Below, one piece after another: positions 12,658 to 23,940 of a stretch of 64,000 nucleotides of DNA. Source of the DNA: Taeniopygia guttata (Eukaryota; Chordata; Aves; Passeriformes; Estrildidae). The stretch is taken from NCBI RefSeq assembly GCF_048771995.1, contig NC_133037.1:2423001-2487000 (forward strand), given 5' to 3'. Each line of letters begins with the position of its first letter. Position 1 is the stretch's first letter. The notes beneath the pieces are model-generated. The model was not told the origin of the DNA. It saw only the letters and a list, made by a program, of their open reading frames with translations, and did not search any database. The translations under genes were made by a program, and so were the position numbers.

Positions 12658-14114
12658 CCTCAGCAGCTACAGAATCACTGCTCCAAGAGCTGCTGTGAAA
12701 GAATTCACGTTAAAGCAGTAAAGAATCATTTTCATGTGTGTGTAACCTTGATAAGCAAGAGCCAAAGGTGATCAGAAAACAGGAGCTGGCTTTTGGTACA
12801 GGTAACAGAAGGGTGCTTCCACCTCTGGAAATGGAAAAAACCTGGAAGTTTGTGACACTGACAGAACAAAAAACTCTTCTGCCAGTGCTGCCGTCACTGT
12901 CCTGTGGTGTTGAGGGTCACTGGAGTGTCCTCACCCCCAGCATTCACCTCCTAAATCTTGTGCTGTGCAGCACCCAGTGTTTTATGGCCACCAGCTCTGC
13001 CCTGGCAGTGGCTGTAGAGATTTGAAGTATATTTAGAGCTCTGGGCAGTCTGTTTTAGCAGCTGATAAATGGGTGCCAGCAGGACCCTCTGCAGGCTCGG
13101 GGTCAGCTCTGCTTGAAGGCAGTCCCTGAATCAGCCTGGATTTCAGCAGCTTTAGGACATCTTGCTGCAGCCCTGCTTATTCCCTCTGCTTGCAGATCTC
13201 AAACCTTCCATTCCTGCTGCTGCTTCTGACAGAATCTCCATTAGGATATAAAAATGCAGGGAGAGTGTAGGAATATAAAAAGGTAAAAGATTTTAGAAAG
13301 TGTAAAAAAGTTTATAGAAAGTAGACATAAAGCTGAGAAAGACTGGGAAATTTTAAAACATTTTCGTGAGAAGTAAAGAAAATAAGAACTAAGTGAATAC
13401 ATTCATATTTATCATAAAGAATAAGAAAGAACAAGAACTTATTGCTAGTTTGAGATATGAAAAGCCTTAGGGTGCAGTGGTCCCCTGGCTGCTGGACAGA
13501 GATGCCCCATGAGCTGTGGTGTCACAGTGGGCTCAGTGTTTCTGTCACCTGCCAGTGTAAGGCTGCCCCCCTTTGGGGGAAGGTGCTGATATTTCTTTCA
13601 GGATAATTGGCTGATTTCTGCTTTGCCAGTACATAATATTGAGGGAAAAGTTACTTTTTTTGGATTATTTTTTCATTCTGGGAAGCGGGTAAAGCATTGC
13701 TTCTGTTGCCTCAGTCTGTAAATGACAGTGTGGCACATAAATCAGTTTTTTTACTTTCAGGAAAGGAGCATCTTGGGATGCAGAGATAGAAATTCAGAAT
13801 TAGACCTTTTTAACCCTTTTATCATAAAAATGCACTTCTTCCTTCAGTGCTTTTTTTTTTTTACAAAAAGCATCCTCTTTTTGGCACCTGTTTTTCATGC
13901 TGGAAGGAGGAATGGTGCCAGCTGACAGGGAGTGTAAAGTCACAGCTAAAAAATGGTTCTGCCTCCTGTTCAGAGGATCCTGATTATCAAAATTCTTCCC
14001 AAGAGCTCTCCCTGTTTTTAAAACACTTTTTTGAAAGTGGTTTTTTTCCTTAGACCCACTGGGGAGATAGACCCTTAATGGTGTCAATTTTATTACTAGG
14101 ACACAAAATGCATT
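12658..14114. other. Unrecognised noncoding DNA
   Basis: Positions 13260-13450 are A-rich with repeated 'aagaaa' and 'ataaaaag' words. A short C/G run, 'cccccctttggggg', sits at 13566-13579. No transposon ends were found. A poly(T) run lies near 13851-13862. Confidence 0.4.
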
Positions 14115-14185
14115 AAAATCACAGAATGAAAAAGGTTGGAAAAGTTCTCCAAGATCACGGAGTCCAACCTTCACCACCATTCTCA
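14115..14185 (-). mobile_element. Old CR1 3'-tail fragment
   Basis: The antisense CR1 tail reads 'atcacagaatg', 'aaggttggaaaagttctcc' and 'gagtccaacc'. The wording matches an older CR1 subfamily than the one with the 'ccatggcaggg' block. About 70 bp remains. Confidence 0.75.
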
Positions 14186-15430
14186 CGCAGAGGTTGGAGC
14201 ACAGGGTGAGTTCTGCCAGCAGATTTGTTGTTACCTCTTCTGAATTGTCATTTTTGAGGTGACCAGCACTTAAAAACCACTGCCTGTGATCAGCCTTCTC
14301 CTACAGGGACTTCACACTGGGTTAGGTTTTTTAAATATTCACATTTTCCTCAAAACTTCAGCTTACTTTTTGATGAAAATGAGTAATTGGATTTTCCTGG
14401 AAGCTCTTGGAAAGCTCTTGATGACTGCAGCCCTTTGGGAAGCCAGAACCTCCACGCAGCCTCTGCAGAGGCAATTCCAGCACCTCTCTGCCCTCACTCA
14501 TCAGATTTCTTCCATTGGATCATTCTCCCATTTTCCCAGTGAAAAGATATCCTTCAGCTGATTTCCCAGACTTTCCCAGTTTTCCCAGTCTTCCCCATTG
14601 TCTTACAATAAAAAAAAAAGAACCTTTTGTTGGCATTTCTGAGAGTGGGAAACATCCAAACTGACGTAGTTTTAAATGGGGTAAAACAAATTTTGCTCCA
14701 GCAGCGTTTAGTGGTGGCACTTTGTGAGGTCAGGACCCCAAAAGGTCAGAGATAAGAAGTGGGGGACACCCTCCCTGAATCCACAGAGCCAAGTGTGCAT
14801 TAATAAATATTAACTCATGTTTCAGGCTAGGAGATGATTTGTATTCCACAGCTGCATTTCTTCTAGTCGAGACAGAGAAGTGAATTTGTATCCCATGGAG
14901 ATGTTTTATTTATGCTTTCTTATTTCCAAACTTGATAAACACAAACACCAAACTCAGAAACTTAGAGCTCCTCTTAGTTCATCCAGCTTTTAATGTAATT
15001 TTGCTAGAATTAATAGTGTGAGATGAAAATAGAAAAAAAAAACCCAACTCCTTGAACTTGCCATGGTTTGGGACTGGAAATCTGTGGGATTTTTTAGCAT
15101 CCACTAAAAGACCAGACAACTGGAAAGGCCAGGAGAATTTTTAAAATTCCCTATTGCAGAGAAATGGGGAAAAGCTTCATTAGAGATGAGTTTCCTCACA
15201 GATTTTTGGGTTCATTGCAGCCCAACTAAAAATCTCAGTGGGCTCAACCTTGTTTTACCATATTGCAATTAAGAGCAAAACAGAAAAAAAACCACCAGGG
15301 GCTGGCATCCATCACTGGAGGTGCTTTTGCTTTAAGGGACAGCTCAGTCTATAATATGTCCATGTGGACATGATGTTCATCCCTGGTCTTCAGAGAAATC
15401 CTGGGAGACACTATTCCCAATCCAGCCTAA
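14186..15430. other. Unrecognised noncoding DNA
   Basis: Positions 14555-14590 repeat 'tttcccagt' three or four times. No gene or transposon ends were recognised. Confidence 0.4.
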
Positions 15431-15590
15431 CCACAACATCTGGCCTGATGTTTGGAGCATTGTGGCTCTCGACTTACTCTGAGTATTTTTGCAAATAATT
15501 TTGCTCATCTGGGTGTTTGGGGAGGAGATTTCTGTTTGCTTGTTTGTGTTTGAGGTGTTTAAACCATTGTGGGCAATAACCACAACAGGG
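15431..15590. repeat. Dispersed repeat, copy 2 (uninterrupted)
   Basis: This is the second copy of the repeat at 11206-11332 plus 11857-11885, same orientation, about 4 kb away. It reads without interruption through 'aggtgtttaaaccattgtgg', the exact place where copy 1 carries the solo LTR. It therefore shows the pre-insertion state. The family is not identified. Confidence 0.7.
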
Positions 15591-15646
15591 CAGGGACGCC
15601 ACTGGTCCCAGTTTAACCTGCTTCACTGGTTCTATAAAATGGGAGA

Positions 15647-15760
15647 AGTGCTCAAGGTTGGAGCTGGAAGAGCAGAAAATGTTCCTGTCCTTGTCTGGGG
15701 GTTGGGATTAGGTGATCTTTAAGGTCCCTTCCCACCCAAAGCACTCTGTCATTCTGTGAT
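15647..15760 (+). mobile_element. CR1 LINE 3'-end fragment
   Basis: The sense tail reads 'gtgctcaaggttggagctgg', 'attaggtgatctttaaggtc' and 'ttctgtcattctgtgat'-type end words. The terminal ATTCTGTGAT marks the true CR1 3' end. Confidence 0.88.
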
Positions 15761-18174
15761 ATGGAGAGTATTTAAGGGTTTTCTTGCTGTTTTAAACCTT
15801 TTTCCTGGTGTTAGGGGGTGAATGATGTCAAATAACCTCACTGGAAAAAAGGCTGGGAGCTCCGGGAAGGAACGATAGCAGAGGCTGGAGCAGGAAAACC
15901 TGATGTGGTTTTTATTTTCTTTTTTAAACCTTTTTAGGACCTCAGATTTGGAGATCTGGCACCCATCAGCTGCTGGAGAGCCAAGAGACACCTCTTGCAA
16001 TTGCAATTCTCCTGCACAGTGCACCAAGCATGGCCTGTGTGCCTCCAGGTCCCTGGGCTGGCTCTGAGAGTCCCCTTGGCTGCAGGGAGGAGTCATGGCT
16101 GGGACTCAGCTGGCCTCTGACTGCCTGCAGGTGGCTTATTTTCCAAAATATCCTTGGAACTGGAGCCTGCACACATCTGCCTGATGCTTCCCCATAGCAA
16201 CTTCCCAGTTCCAGTGATGCTCTTCGGGTTCACATCCAAGGTGAGACTGTGGACAAGTTATTGGGAGGCTGGCCCAGCACAGAGTGGAGATTACTTGGAA
16301 AATGTTGAACCATTGGTCATCTGCAATCCTTTCCATTCCTAGCAGGGAAAGGCAGAGCAGAGAGCTCCAATTAGCTGCTGCTCATTTGCAACCACGTCAG
16401 TTAATTAGCTGAAGACCGACCAGATGGGGAAGGATTTCTCACAGAGCTTTCAGAGGCACTTCTTGTTGCCCAGTTTTGAGCACTGGGGATTTTAATTCTT
16501 TCCATTTTTCCAGGAGGCTGAACACAGGATGGGAAATTGGGCTCCCAATCCTTTTTGGGAAGGGTTGGGTTCTCCAGGCTTCAGTTTGCAGGGCACTGAT
16601 GGAGCCCAGGTGACTTTGGGACAGCAAAGATCCAGCTCTGCCATCATGATGGGAGCTGGGAATGAAGTCAGTCCTTCAGGTCAGCCTCTGCCCACTGCTC
16701 TGGTGGTCCCAGAGCCAGAGGGGACAGACACAAGCAGACAAATCCTTTCTCCCAGGCTGGCCAGGGGGTCCACTGTGCATCTGTGATACAGATGGGCACG
16801 GAGCTGACCAGCAGCACTGGGGCAGGATTTGGGGGTTGCAGAAGGAGCTGGAAATCTGTCTCCTCTTTCCTCTTCCAACACAGCTGCAAGGATCTTGGGG
16901 GAATGGTTATCTTGGACTGTGGATGCACCCAGGTTAGTCCATGTCCTAAATCACAATGATACATGAATCAAATGTCACATTTGGCAGTGTCACCCGTTCT
17001 GATACGAGCACCTGTCTCCAAGAGCACTGATCAGGCCTTGGCCCCATGGCAGAGACCCATCTGCACCTTCCTTCCCCCATATTGACATTTTTAGAGAGCT
17101 GTTTCCCAGTCTGTGCCCTGCTTCCCCAGACTCTTGTTTGTGCCTCGCTCAGCTCAGTCTCCTCCGCCATTCCTCGCTTCCTTTGACATTTCTTTTATTG
17201 CTCTCCCGTGCAGCAGCTCACATTAACACATGTTAGAACAGCAGCATCTTTTTGTAGCACTGGTTTTAATTAGTCTGTGCCTTCCCCTGGGATGGCTGTT
17301 TGCTCCAAAGCTTTCTGCAGGTGCTGTTCTGTGCTCTGTGACTGCATCGCCTGCAGGTGACACAATACAGGAGGTGGTTGTGCTTTAGGTGACTCCAAAA
17401 TTCCTCCTCAGCGTGCAGAACTCTCTGATCTTGGCTGATGAAAGCCACTGGCAATGTGGAAGAATATTTTTAATGCTGAGGGAAGGGAAGGATGAAGGTG
17501 GGCAAAGCCACTTCTGTGGGTTTGGTGTTCAGAGCCCACTTGTTTGAAGGGGAGCCAGTGTCTGAGTGCCATCGATGTCTTTCAAGGATCCTTTGTTTCA
17601 AAGTGTGTTAAGAGCAGGACTGGAGGAGCAGTTTAGAGGATCAATAAAGCAGGTGCTGATACAGTGCAAATAGGCTGCTTTATCCACGTTTTGCTGTGCT
17701 TACAATGACTAATCCCAGGAGTAACTGCAATGAAGTTGTATTAGTTGTGCTACAAGGGCCTGCACTTCTCTCTCTGAATCTGCCACGCCACATTTTCCTA
17801 TTATCATACCCTGCTCAGAGCCTTTGATAACTCCACAGTTCCCTGGGTTTCGCTGGTGGGCTCCATAAAACCTGACTAATTATTTTTACATCCTGCATCT
17901 CCTCATTACAACGTTTGCCTGACTCGGTGCCGTGCTGCTCGCAGCGAGTTCCATGAAACACATCACATCAGCAGCAGTTCTGCTTCTCCAAGCCATGGAA
18001 AATCTAAAACCTGGTGCTCCTTTCTCAGTTTGCTTTCTAGCACCTGGGATCTTGACTTTGATTCTGTGAGCTGTGTCCTGGCCCAGTTAATTACTCTTCT
18101 GTTTGTATGGAGCTGATGCTCAGCTGTACTCAGAGTATTTATTACAAGTGACCATTTACCCCAGTTCTGTGCAG
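15761..18174. other. Unrecognised noncoding DNA
   Basis: Positions 16000-17200 are somewhat richer in G+C, with open frames up to 98 codons on both strands, none with recognisable domains. Positions 17640-17960 look unique and could be conserved noncoding DNA, but I have no alignment. Confidence 0.4.
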
Positions 18175-18396
18175 GATCCCAGAATGGTTTGGGGATGGGA
18201 GGGACCTTAAAGCCCACCCAGTGCCCCCCTGCCATGGCAGGGACACTTCCACTGTCCCAGGCTGCTCCAAGCCCTGTCCAGCCTGGCCTTGGGCACTGCC
18301 AGGGATCCAGGGGCAGCCCCAGCTGCTCTGAGCACCCTGTGCCAGGACCTGCCCACCCTCTGAGTAAAGATTTTCTTCCCAAAAACCAATCCAAAC
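18175..18396 (-). mobile_element. CR1 LINE 3'-end fragment
   Basis: The antisense copy runs from 'gatcccagaatggtttggg' through the 'gccatggcagggacac' block and 'gggatccaggggcagcc' to 'aaagattttcttccc' and 'aaaccaatccaaac'. At about 220 bp it is one of the longer copies. The 162-codon frame spanning it is not a gene. Confidence 0.93.
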
Positions 18397-20210
18397 ACGA
18401 TGCGAGATGCTGTAATATTTCCTTATGCCAAATTCCTGTTGATTTTAGCATTTAGGATTCTCCAGTAGATTAGATGAGGATACACTTCCTGCAGTATTTG
18501 GGGAGGATGCAGCTGAGTTGTCTCTATCTCTATCAGAGCTTGAGTTGTTTCTAAGACAGAGCCACAATGGCCAATATTTCCATCGAATTATTGCCTTCAT
18601 GAAGATTAATGGTGGTTTGAGGCAAGAGTGTAATCCTGGTTTATTTCTGGCTTAATTCATAATTTACTGTTCCTTTCTCGCCTGGTGGTGCCTGCTCCGT
18701 TCTCTTGTTGCTTCCATGAAAAACAGACGTGAAAACCAAAACCTGAGATTGGAATTTGAGTCTTCACTGCTGCTCCTCTCAGCATTATTGATCACTTCCA
18801 GTAATGCTCTTCCAGGAATGAGGCCTGGAAAGGCTCAGAGCAGCAGCAGGAAAGGGGCAGAAATGAGGCTTGGAAGTTCTGAGGCTTTGGAAGTTTTCTC
18901 CACGAATAAGGGTCACAGTCAGTGTTTTCCTGGGAGTCAGAGTCCAGGAGCAGGGCTTTTGTCCTGTCCTCCTCCAGGAGAAGAAAACAACCCCACATCT
19001 GAAGCATCCCTCAAAAAAGCATTTTCTTTCTCTGGTGTCTTTTCATTTCCTTGGCATTCACTGCACTCTGTCTGTGCCACACCTGGGGAATGTGGATTGA
19101 GCTCTTGCCTGCACAAGTGCACCTTGGAGACGCTCAAACACTCAGGAAAATCTGCATTTTTAAACACTGATTACTGAACCTACACTTTATTATTCACTTT
19201 GGTTGTATCAATTATCTTTTTAAACTATTGATAAACCACCAGAGGAAAGAATGTCCTTCGGGCTGGACTGGGGTGCAGGAAGGTGATGAGATTTGTTCTG
19301 AAATATGAGCACCAACAATTTTCCTGCACATGCTGCTGGCTGCAAGAGCATCCTGGCAGAACTCCCATGCCTGATTTCAGCAAGGCTGCCTCTCCTGGCT
19401 CTCCTAAGGTGGCTTAGCTAAAGCTGCATTGTGTGTCCCCTTCACAGGGCTGAAAAGGGAAAAGGCAGCGAGCAGACAAAGCATGAAACAAGAATTAAAC
19501 TGGCTGTGTCATTAAGCCTTCAGCATTTGCAGACAGAGCTTTGGCACAGCTTGACTTCCCAGTGCTAAGCACTTCGTCTGCTTTTGGTCACTGAGTGACT
19601 TATTAAAGCCCTCAAAGCTTTTTCAGGATTTCTGCTTTTGTTCGCTTCTGTCACACAAAGAGTTTTAATGCTTTTCTCTCTTTCCCCGTATTATAGCCCT
19701 GCAATATTCAGATTAGGTGAGTGGAAAGAGCAGTGATTTAATTATGGATGTGGAAGAAGAGTTTGTAGGAGTTCCCCGTGACACGGGGACAGCAATTTTT
19801 CTGATGTGAGTGGAACATTAGTGAATCTGCTCTTATATTTAGAGAAAACCAAACCTTTTCAGCTGAGGGAACCTTCTCAGCTCAGCTCCACAATTGTTTT
19901 TGTGGGTGATGATCTATCATTTGAAAACCTTGCAAGTGGAAATTAGTCCACAATAACCCACCCACAGTCCAAAGCGGCTCTGTGGCTCAGGATGGGTTAT
20001 CCCTGCTCAGGGCATGGCTCTGCCTCCATCCTGCTCCTCCCTGGCTCTCACTTTGCTGGGACATTGCAGCCACATCCCTGTCACTCCCTAACTCCAGGGA
20101 AGGGATTGTGGCCACCACCACCAAACCTGACATCTTCAGAGCATCGCCCTGCTGGTTTAATAAGGATATTTTACAGATCTTATTCTGTAGTCTACAGCAA
20201 GCAGCAACAA

Positions 20211-20246
<36 letters not shown>

Positions 20247-21105
20247 ACATTAATAAATCCAGAAATATTATATACTAGGTGTTTTAATTAAAATTTTTAT
20301 TTATTATATTTTAGTCCATTTGAAATGTTGAAAGTAGCTCTGGGTTTAATGAGGAAGGATTTTATTTTTAATCTGCATATTAAAAGAAAAAGGAAAAGAG
20401 TATAGTTGTTCTAACATTTTAAGTGCATTTATACCGAGTATAAACTAGAATCCTGGATTTTATTTTTTAATGAAACTTAATTCAGCCTAGTTAGGAAACC
20501 AATAACCATATCTCCTAATTCAGTTTATTAAAGTAATAAACACAGCTATTCCAGGAAATGAAAACATTTCAGGGAATGAAATACAGAGTCCTCTGAAGAA
20601 GGTATTCAAGTGGGGGTACAGGCACTTCACAGCTATTTTGGTACTAATCAGAGTTCTCTGTGTCTAAAGGTTCTGGGTATTACCTGGTCTCGCTGGGGCT
20701 GTGGATGTTAGAGATTCTCAGCATTTTCGGAACTCCTCTGGCTTATTTGGGTGTGTAAGGTGGATTTAGATGTCTGATTTTAAGCAATGAGACATTCAGG
20801 TGCTTGTCTTGGGCCCTGACTTTCAAAGGCAGCATCAGCTGCTTTAAGCCTGACAAGACAGAGGTGGAATTATGTTTAATAATGGACTAAACTCTTCCCA
20901 GGCTACAGAGCAGGAATAGCAAATAGAGCAGATTGGGTAGGAGAGGCCATCAGTCCCTGCAGCAGTGTTTGCTCTTCATCCTCATCACAGGATTCCTGGA
21001 GATGGAAGAAACAGCAAAGCTGAAAACACAAAAATTGGTCTTTTGCCATCAAACCGGAATGGGAATGTCTGGCTACTTTCTCAGCTCGTTAACTTGAAAC
21101 CATCA
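18397..21105. other. Unrecognised noncoding DNA with a long poly(A) run
   Basis: A pure A run of 34 bases lies at 20212-20245, preceded by 'caacaac' and followed by very AT-rich DNA. It could be the tail of an old retroposed sequence, but nothing upstream was recognised. A 153-codon plus-strand frame (18716-19177) shows no domain. Confidence 0.4.
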
Positions 21106-21273
21106 AGAATGGTTTGGGTTGGAAGGACCTTAAAAATCATCCAGTTCCTTCTGTGGGCAGGAACACCTCCCACTGTCCCAGGCTGCTCCAAGCCCCAGTG
21201 TCCAGCGTGGCTTTGGACACTGCAGGGATCCAGGGGCAGCCCCAGCTGCTCTGGGCAGGTCCTGTTCCAGATT
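21106..21273 (-). mobile_element. CR1 LINE 3'-end fragment
   Basis: The antisense copy shows 'aatggtttgggttggaagg', 'cctcccactgtcccagg' and 'ggatccaggggcagcccc' in order. The 136-codon frame across it is a shadow of CR1. Confidence 0.92.
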
Positions 21274-22052
21274 TTGTATCTTTATCTCCCGGGTCACAAC
21301 GGTGTTTTACTCAGTCTGGCATCTTGGAGCTCAAAAGGAAAGGGGGAGAGAAGTCCAGGGCTAAGGATGAGATGAAAATGTTTCTTTAGGAGCACAGGCA
21401 GTTTTAACCTGCTTTCTTATAAATCAACACACTGATAATGGAGATAAATCATACAGCTATGGAGATATCAAGAGAGCATTTATGGACCCATATTGATTTT
21501 TGAGCATTGATCCCAAATCAGCCAATTCTTGATATTTCCTGCCTTCTTTTCTCTTTCTCTCGTTTCAGCAATCCAGTCATCCTAGACGGTGATGCTGCCA
21601 TTTATCAGGCACTTTACACAGCTATTACAAAACACAAAATTAAAATTAAAAGTGAACTATGGAGAGGGGGATTCCATGGTTATTGAAGAAGTTTGTGTTC
21701 AGCAGAGGTCACTTTCACTTGCCTTTTCATATTTTGAGGGAACTGCAGCTGGGAGAGACGTGAGGTTTCCCAGGGAAGCCGCGTTGGCGGCTCCGGAGTC
21801 TTCCCGGTGCTGCTGTTCCAGGTGGCTGATCCTTCACTTCTTGTCTCAGGAACTGGGCTGGACTTGACAACCTCCCATTCCCCAGGACCTACAGGAGCTG
21901 TGGTTAATTAATCTTCTCTTTTTTTTAGAGGTAATTACTCTGATTTGTAATGAAGGATGTTTGGATTTTTTTTTTTTTCCCAAAGAGGCACCATTTGATT
22001 CTGGGGTCCCTAGCATGGCCAGGACAAGGGGCACAGCTTCCATATGACAAAA
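21274..22052. other. Unrecognised noncoding DNA
   Basis: There is a T run near 21965-21978. The 92-codon frame at 21589 has no recognised domain. Nothing else was seen. Confidence 0.4.
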
Positions 22053-22263
22053 GGCAGGGATGGATGGGATATTGGGAAGGAATTATTCCCTGGCAGGGTG
22101 GGCAGCCCTGGCACAACTGTGGCTGCCCCTGGATCCCTGGCAGTGCCCAAGGCCAGGCTGGACAGGGCTTGGAGCACCTGGGGCAGTGGGAGGTGTCCCT
22201 GCCATGGCAGGGGTGGCACTAAGTGATTTTTTTAGACAATTTCCACCCCAAACCTGGGATTCT
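22053..22263 (+). mobile_element. CR1 LINE 3'-end fragment
   Basis: The sense copy reads 'ggatgggatattgggaagg', 'ggtgggcagccctggcac', 'gtgcccaaggccaggctgg' and 'gtccctgccatggcagg', ending 'aacctgggattct'. The final block is more diverged, with an altered run of T near 22227. Confidence 0.93.
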
Positions 22264-23756
22264 CTGGAGTTCCAAGCTCCCCATTCTTTTCTCACTCATA
22301 AACCTCTATTGTTTCATTTTCTGTCTCTCTAAGATTGCTTCATTTCCTTTAAAAATAGAGAAGAGGGAAAGGGAACGAGCAGCTCTTGCCACGAGGCAGC
22401 AAAATCTGTCCTGGCAATGCAGCGTGGCACAAGAAAGCTTTTCCAGCTGCAGTGAGCAGAAGTATTCAGCAGAGCTATGGATTTGGATTATCCAAGGACA
22501 CTTCCAGTTATTTCCAGGGTCAGTTACCAGCCAGTGTGTTTTTATGGAAATATTCAGGAATTCAGTTTTCTCTCCCCCTCCAGGCAGAGCAGATCACTTG
22601 AGTGTGCTGGAGAGGAGCACTCAGAGGGAAATGGGAGCAGAGCAGTCACGAGGAGCAGGCACCTGGAGAAAGGCTTTGGAGAGAGCTCCCAGGAAAAATG
22701 ATCCTTTCTCAGGAGCTGCTGGATGACCCAGCCCTGCTGCCAGGCCTGCAGCACCTGCTCTGCTCAGGGCTGCGCTCAGCAGTGTCACTCCTGTCCCTGC
22801 AGCTCCTGCAGCAGTGCCTGTGCAGGGAAGGATGCTCTGCTCCCAGGAGCAGCACTTGGACTGCATTAGGAATTTCATCTGCATCTGGTTTTTCCTCACC
22901 TGAGCTGTCTGTGAGTTGAGCTTTGGCTTTTTACCCCAGAACTTTGTAAAGCCCCACGCTGAGGTCACTCCCTGTTTGTGTTTGGGTGTTTCTGTCAGTT
23001 TATGTTCTAACAAACAGCATTAACGTGCTGTAATACATTGGAATAAAAGTGCTTTATTTCCTACTGGAATTTCATGCTGCTTGTGGATTTATGAATTGGA
23101 TTTCCAAGGGATAGTGCTAAGCTCAGAGCCATTTTCAAAGGGGCAGGCAGAAAGTCATCAGCAACACTTGGATAATAAATTCTTCCTGTTCTGCATCACT
23201 GAGATCATTCATTGGTTATCTTTCTGGCACTATTAAAGTAATCTGGAAAAGTATATTGCATATTATGACCACTACTTTTATTATAGCAAGCTCCTAAGTA
23301 GGAACACAGGAACACTGAAGGGGAAATAGAAGAGGGAAAAGATCTCCTGGGCTGGCATATCCTGTCTCCTGCTGGCACATCACATCACATAATTCCTGTC
23401 ATAAATACAAGTAATCTAAAACTCTACAGTTTTGTTCCATTTGAAAATAAAATGTTTTCCTAGTGTGTCTAAATAAGATTAAAATAAGCCAATCATAAAT
23501 GTAATTATTGTGAGTTATAAAAGATAACAAGATTTTAGCCCTGTGGTTACTTTCTTTTGGGGTTTGGGGAGGAAGAGTTGGTTTTATGCTGTTTGGGTTT
23601 ATTGTTTTCCCTGGGAGGGTTTTGTTCAGGAAGCTGCAATAACTTGGATCATTTTCTCCTGCACATCCAGGCTGGCTCTGGGCACAGTCAGGCTCCTGCA
23701 GGTGCAGCCTGGGGATGTTGAACCTCCAGCCCAGCTCTGTCCCATGAAAAATGGAA
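22264..23756. other. Unrecognised noncoding DNA
   Basis: Positions 22590-22900 are G+C-richer and hold overlapping frames, including a 167-codon plus-strand frame at 22223-22726 that begins at the CR1 end. No splice-bounded exon or domain was recognised. The DNA downstream is AT-rich. Confidence 0.4.
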
Positions 23757-23940
23757 TTTCCTAGGGAAGATTTCTTCCCTGTGGCTGTCCCTGGATCTCT
23801 GGAAGTGCCCAAGGCCAGGTTGGACAGGGCTTGGAGCCACCTGGGACAGTGGGAGGTGTCCCTGCCATGGCAGGAGTTGGAATAGGATGGGTTTATAGAC
23901 CCCTTCCAACCCAAACCATTTTGGGATTCTATTGTTCTAT
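23757..23940 (+). mobile_element. CR1 LINE 3'-end fragment
   Basis: The sense tail reads 'gtgcccaaggccaggttgg', 'gtccctgccatggcagg' and 'ccttccaacccaaaccatt', with the terminal ATTCTATTGTTCT typical of the CR1 3' end. The antisense 171-codon frame across it is not a gene. Confidence 0.93.

Noticed and set aside
20200..20250. Processed pseudogene ending in a 34-A tail
   Set aside because: No recognisable coding sequence lies upstream and no target duplication was seen; it could be simple A-run growth.
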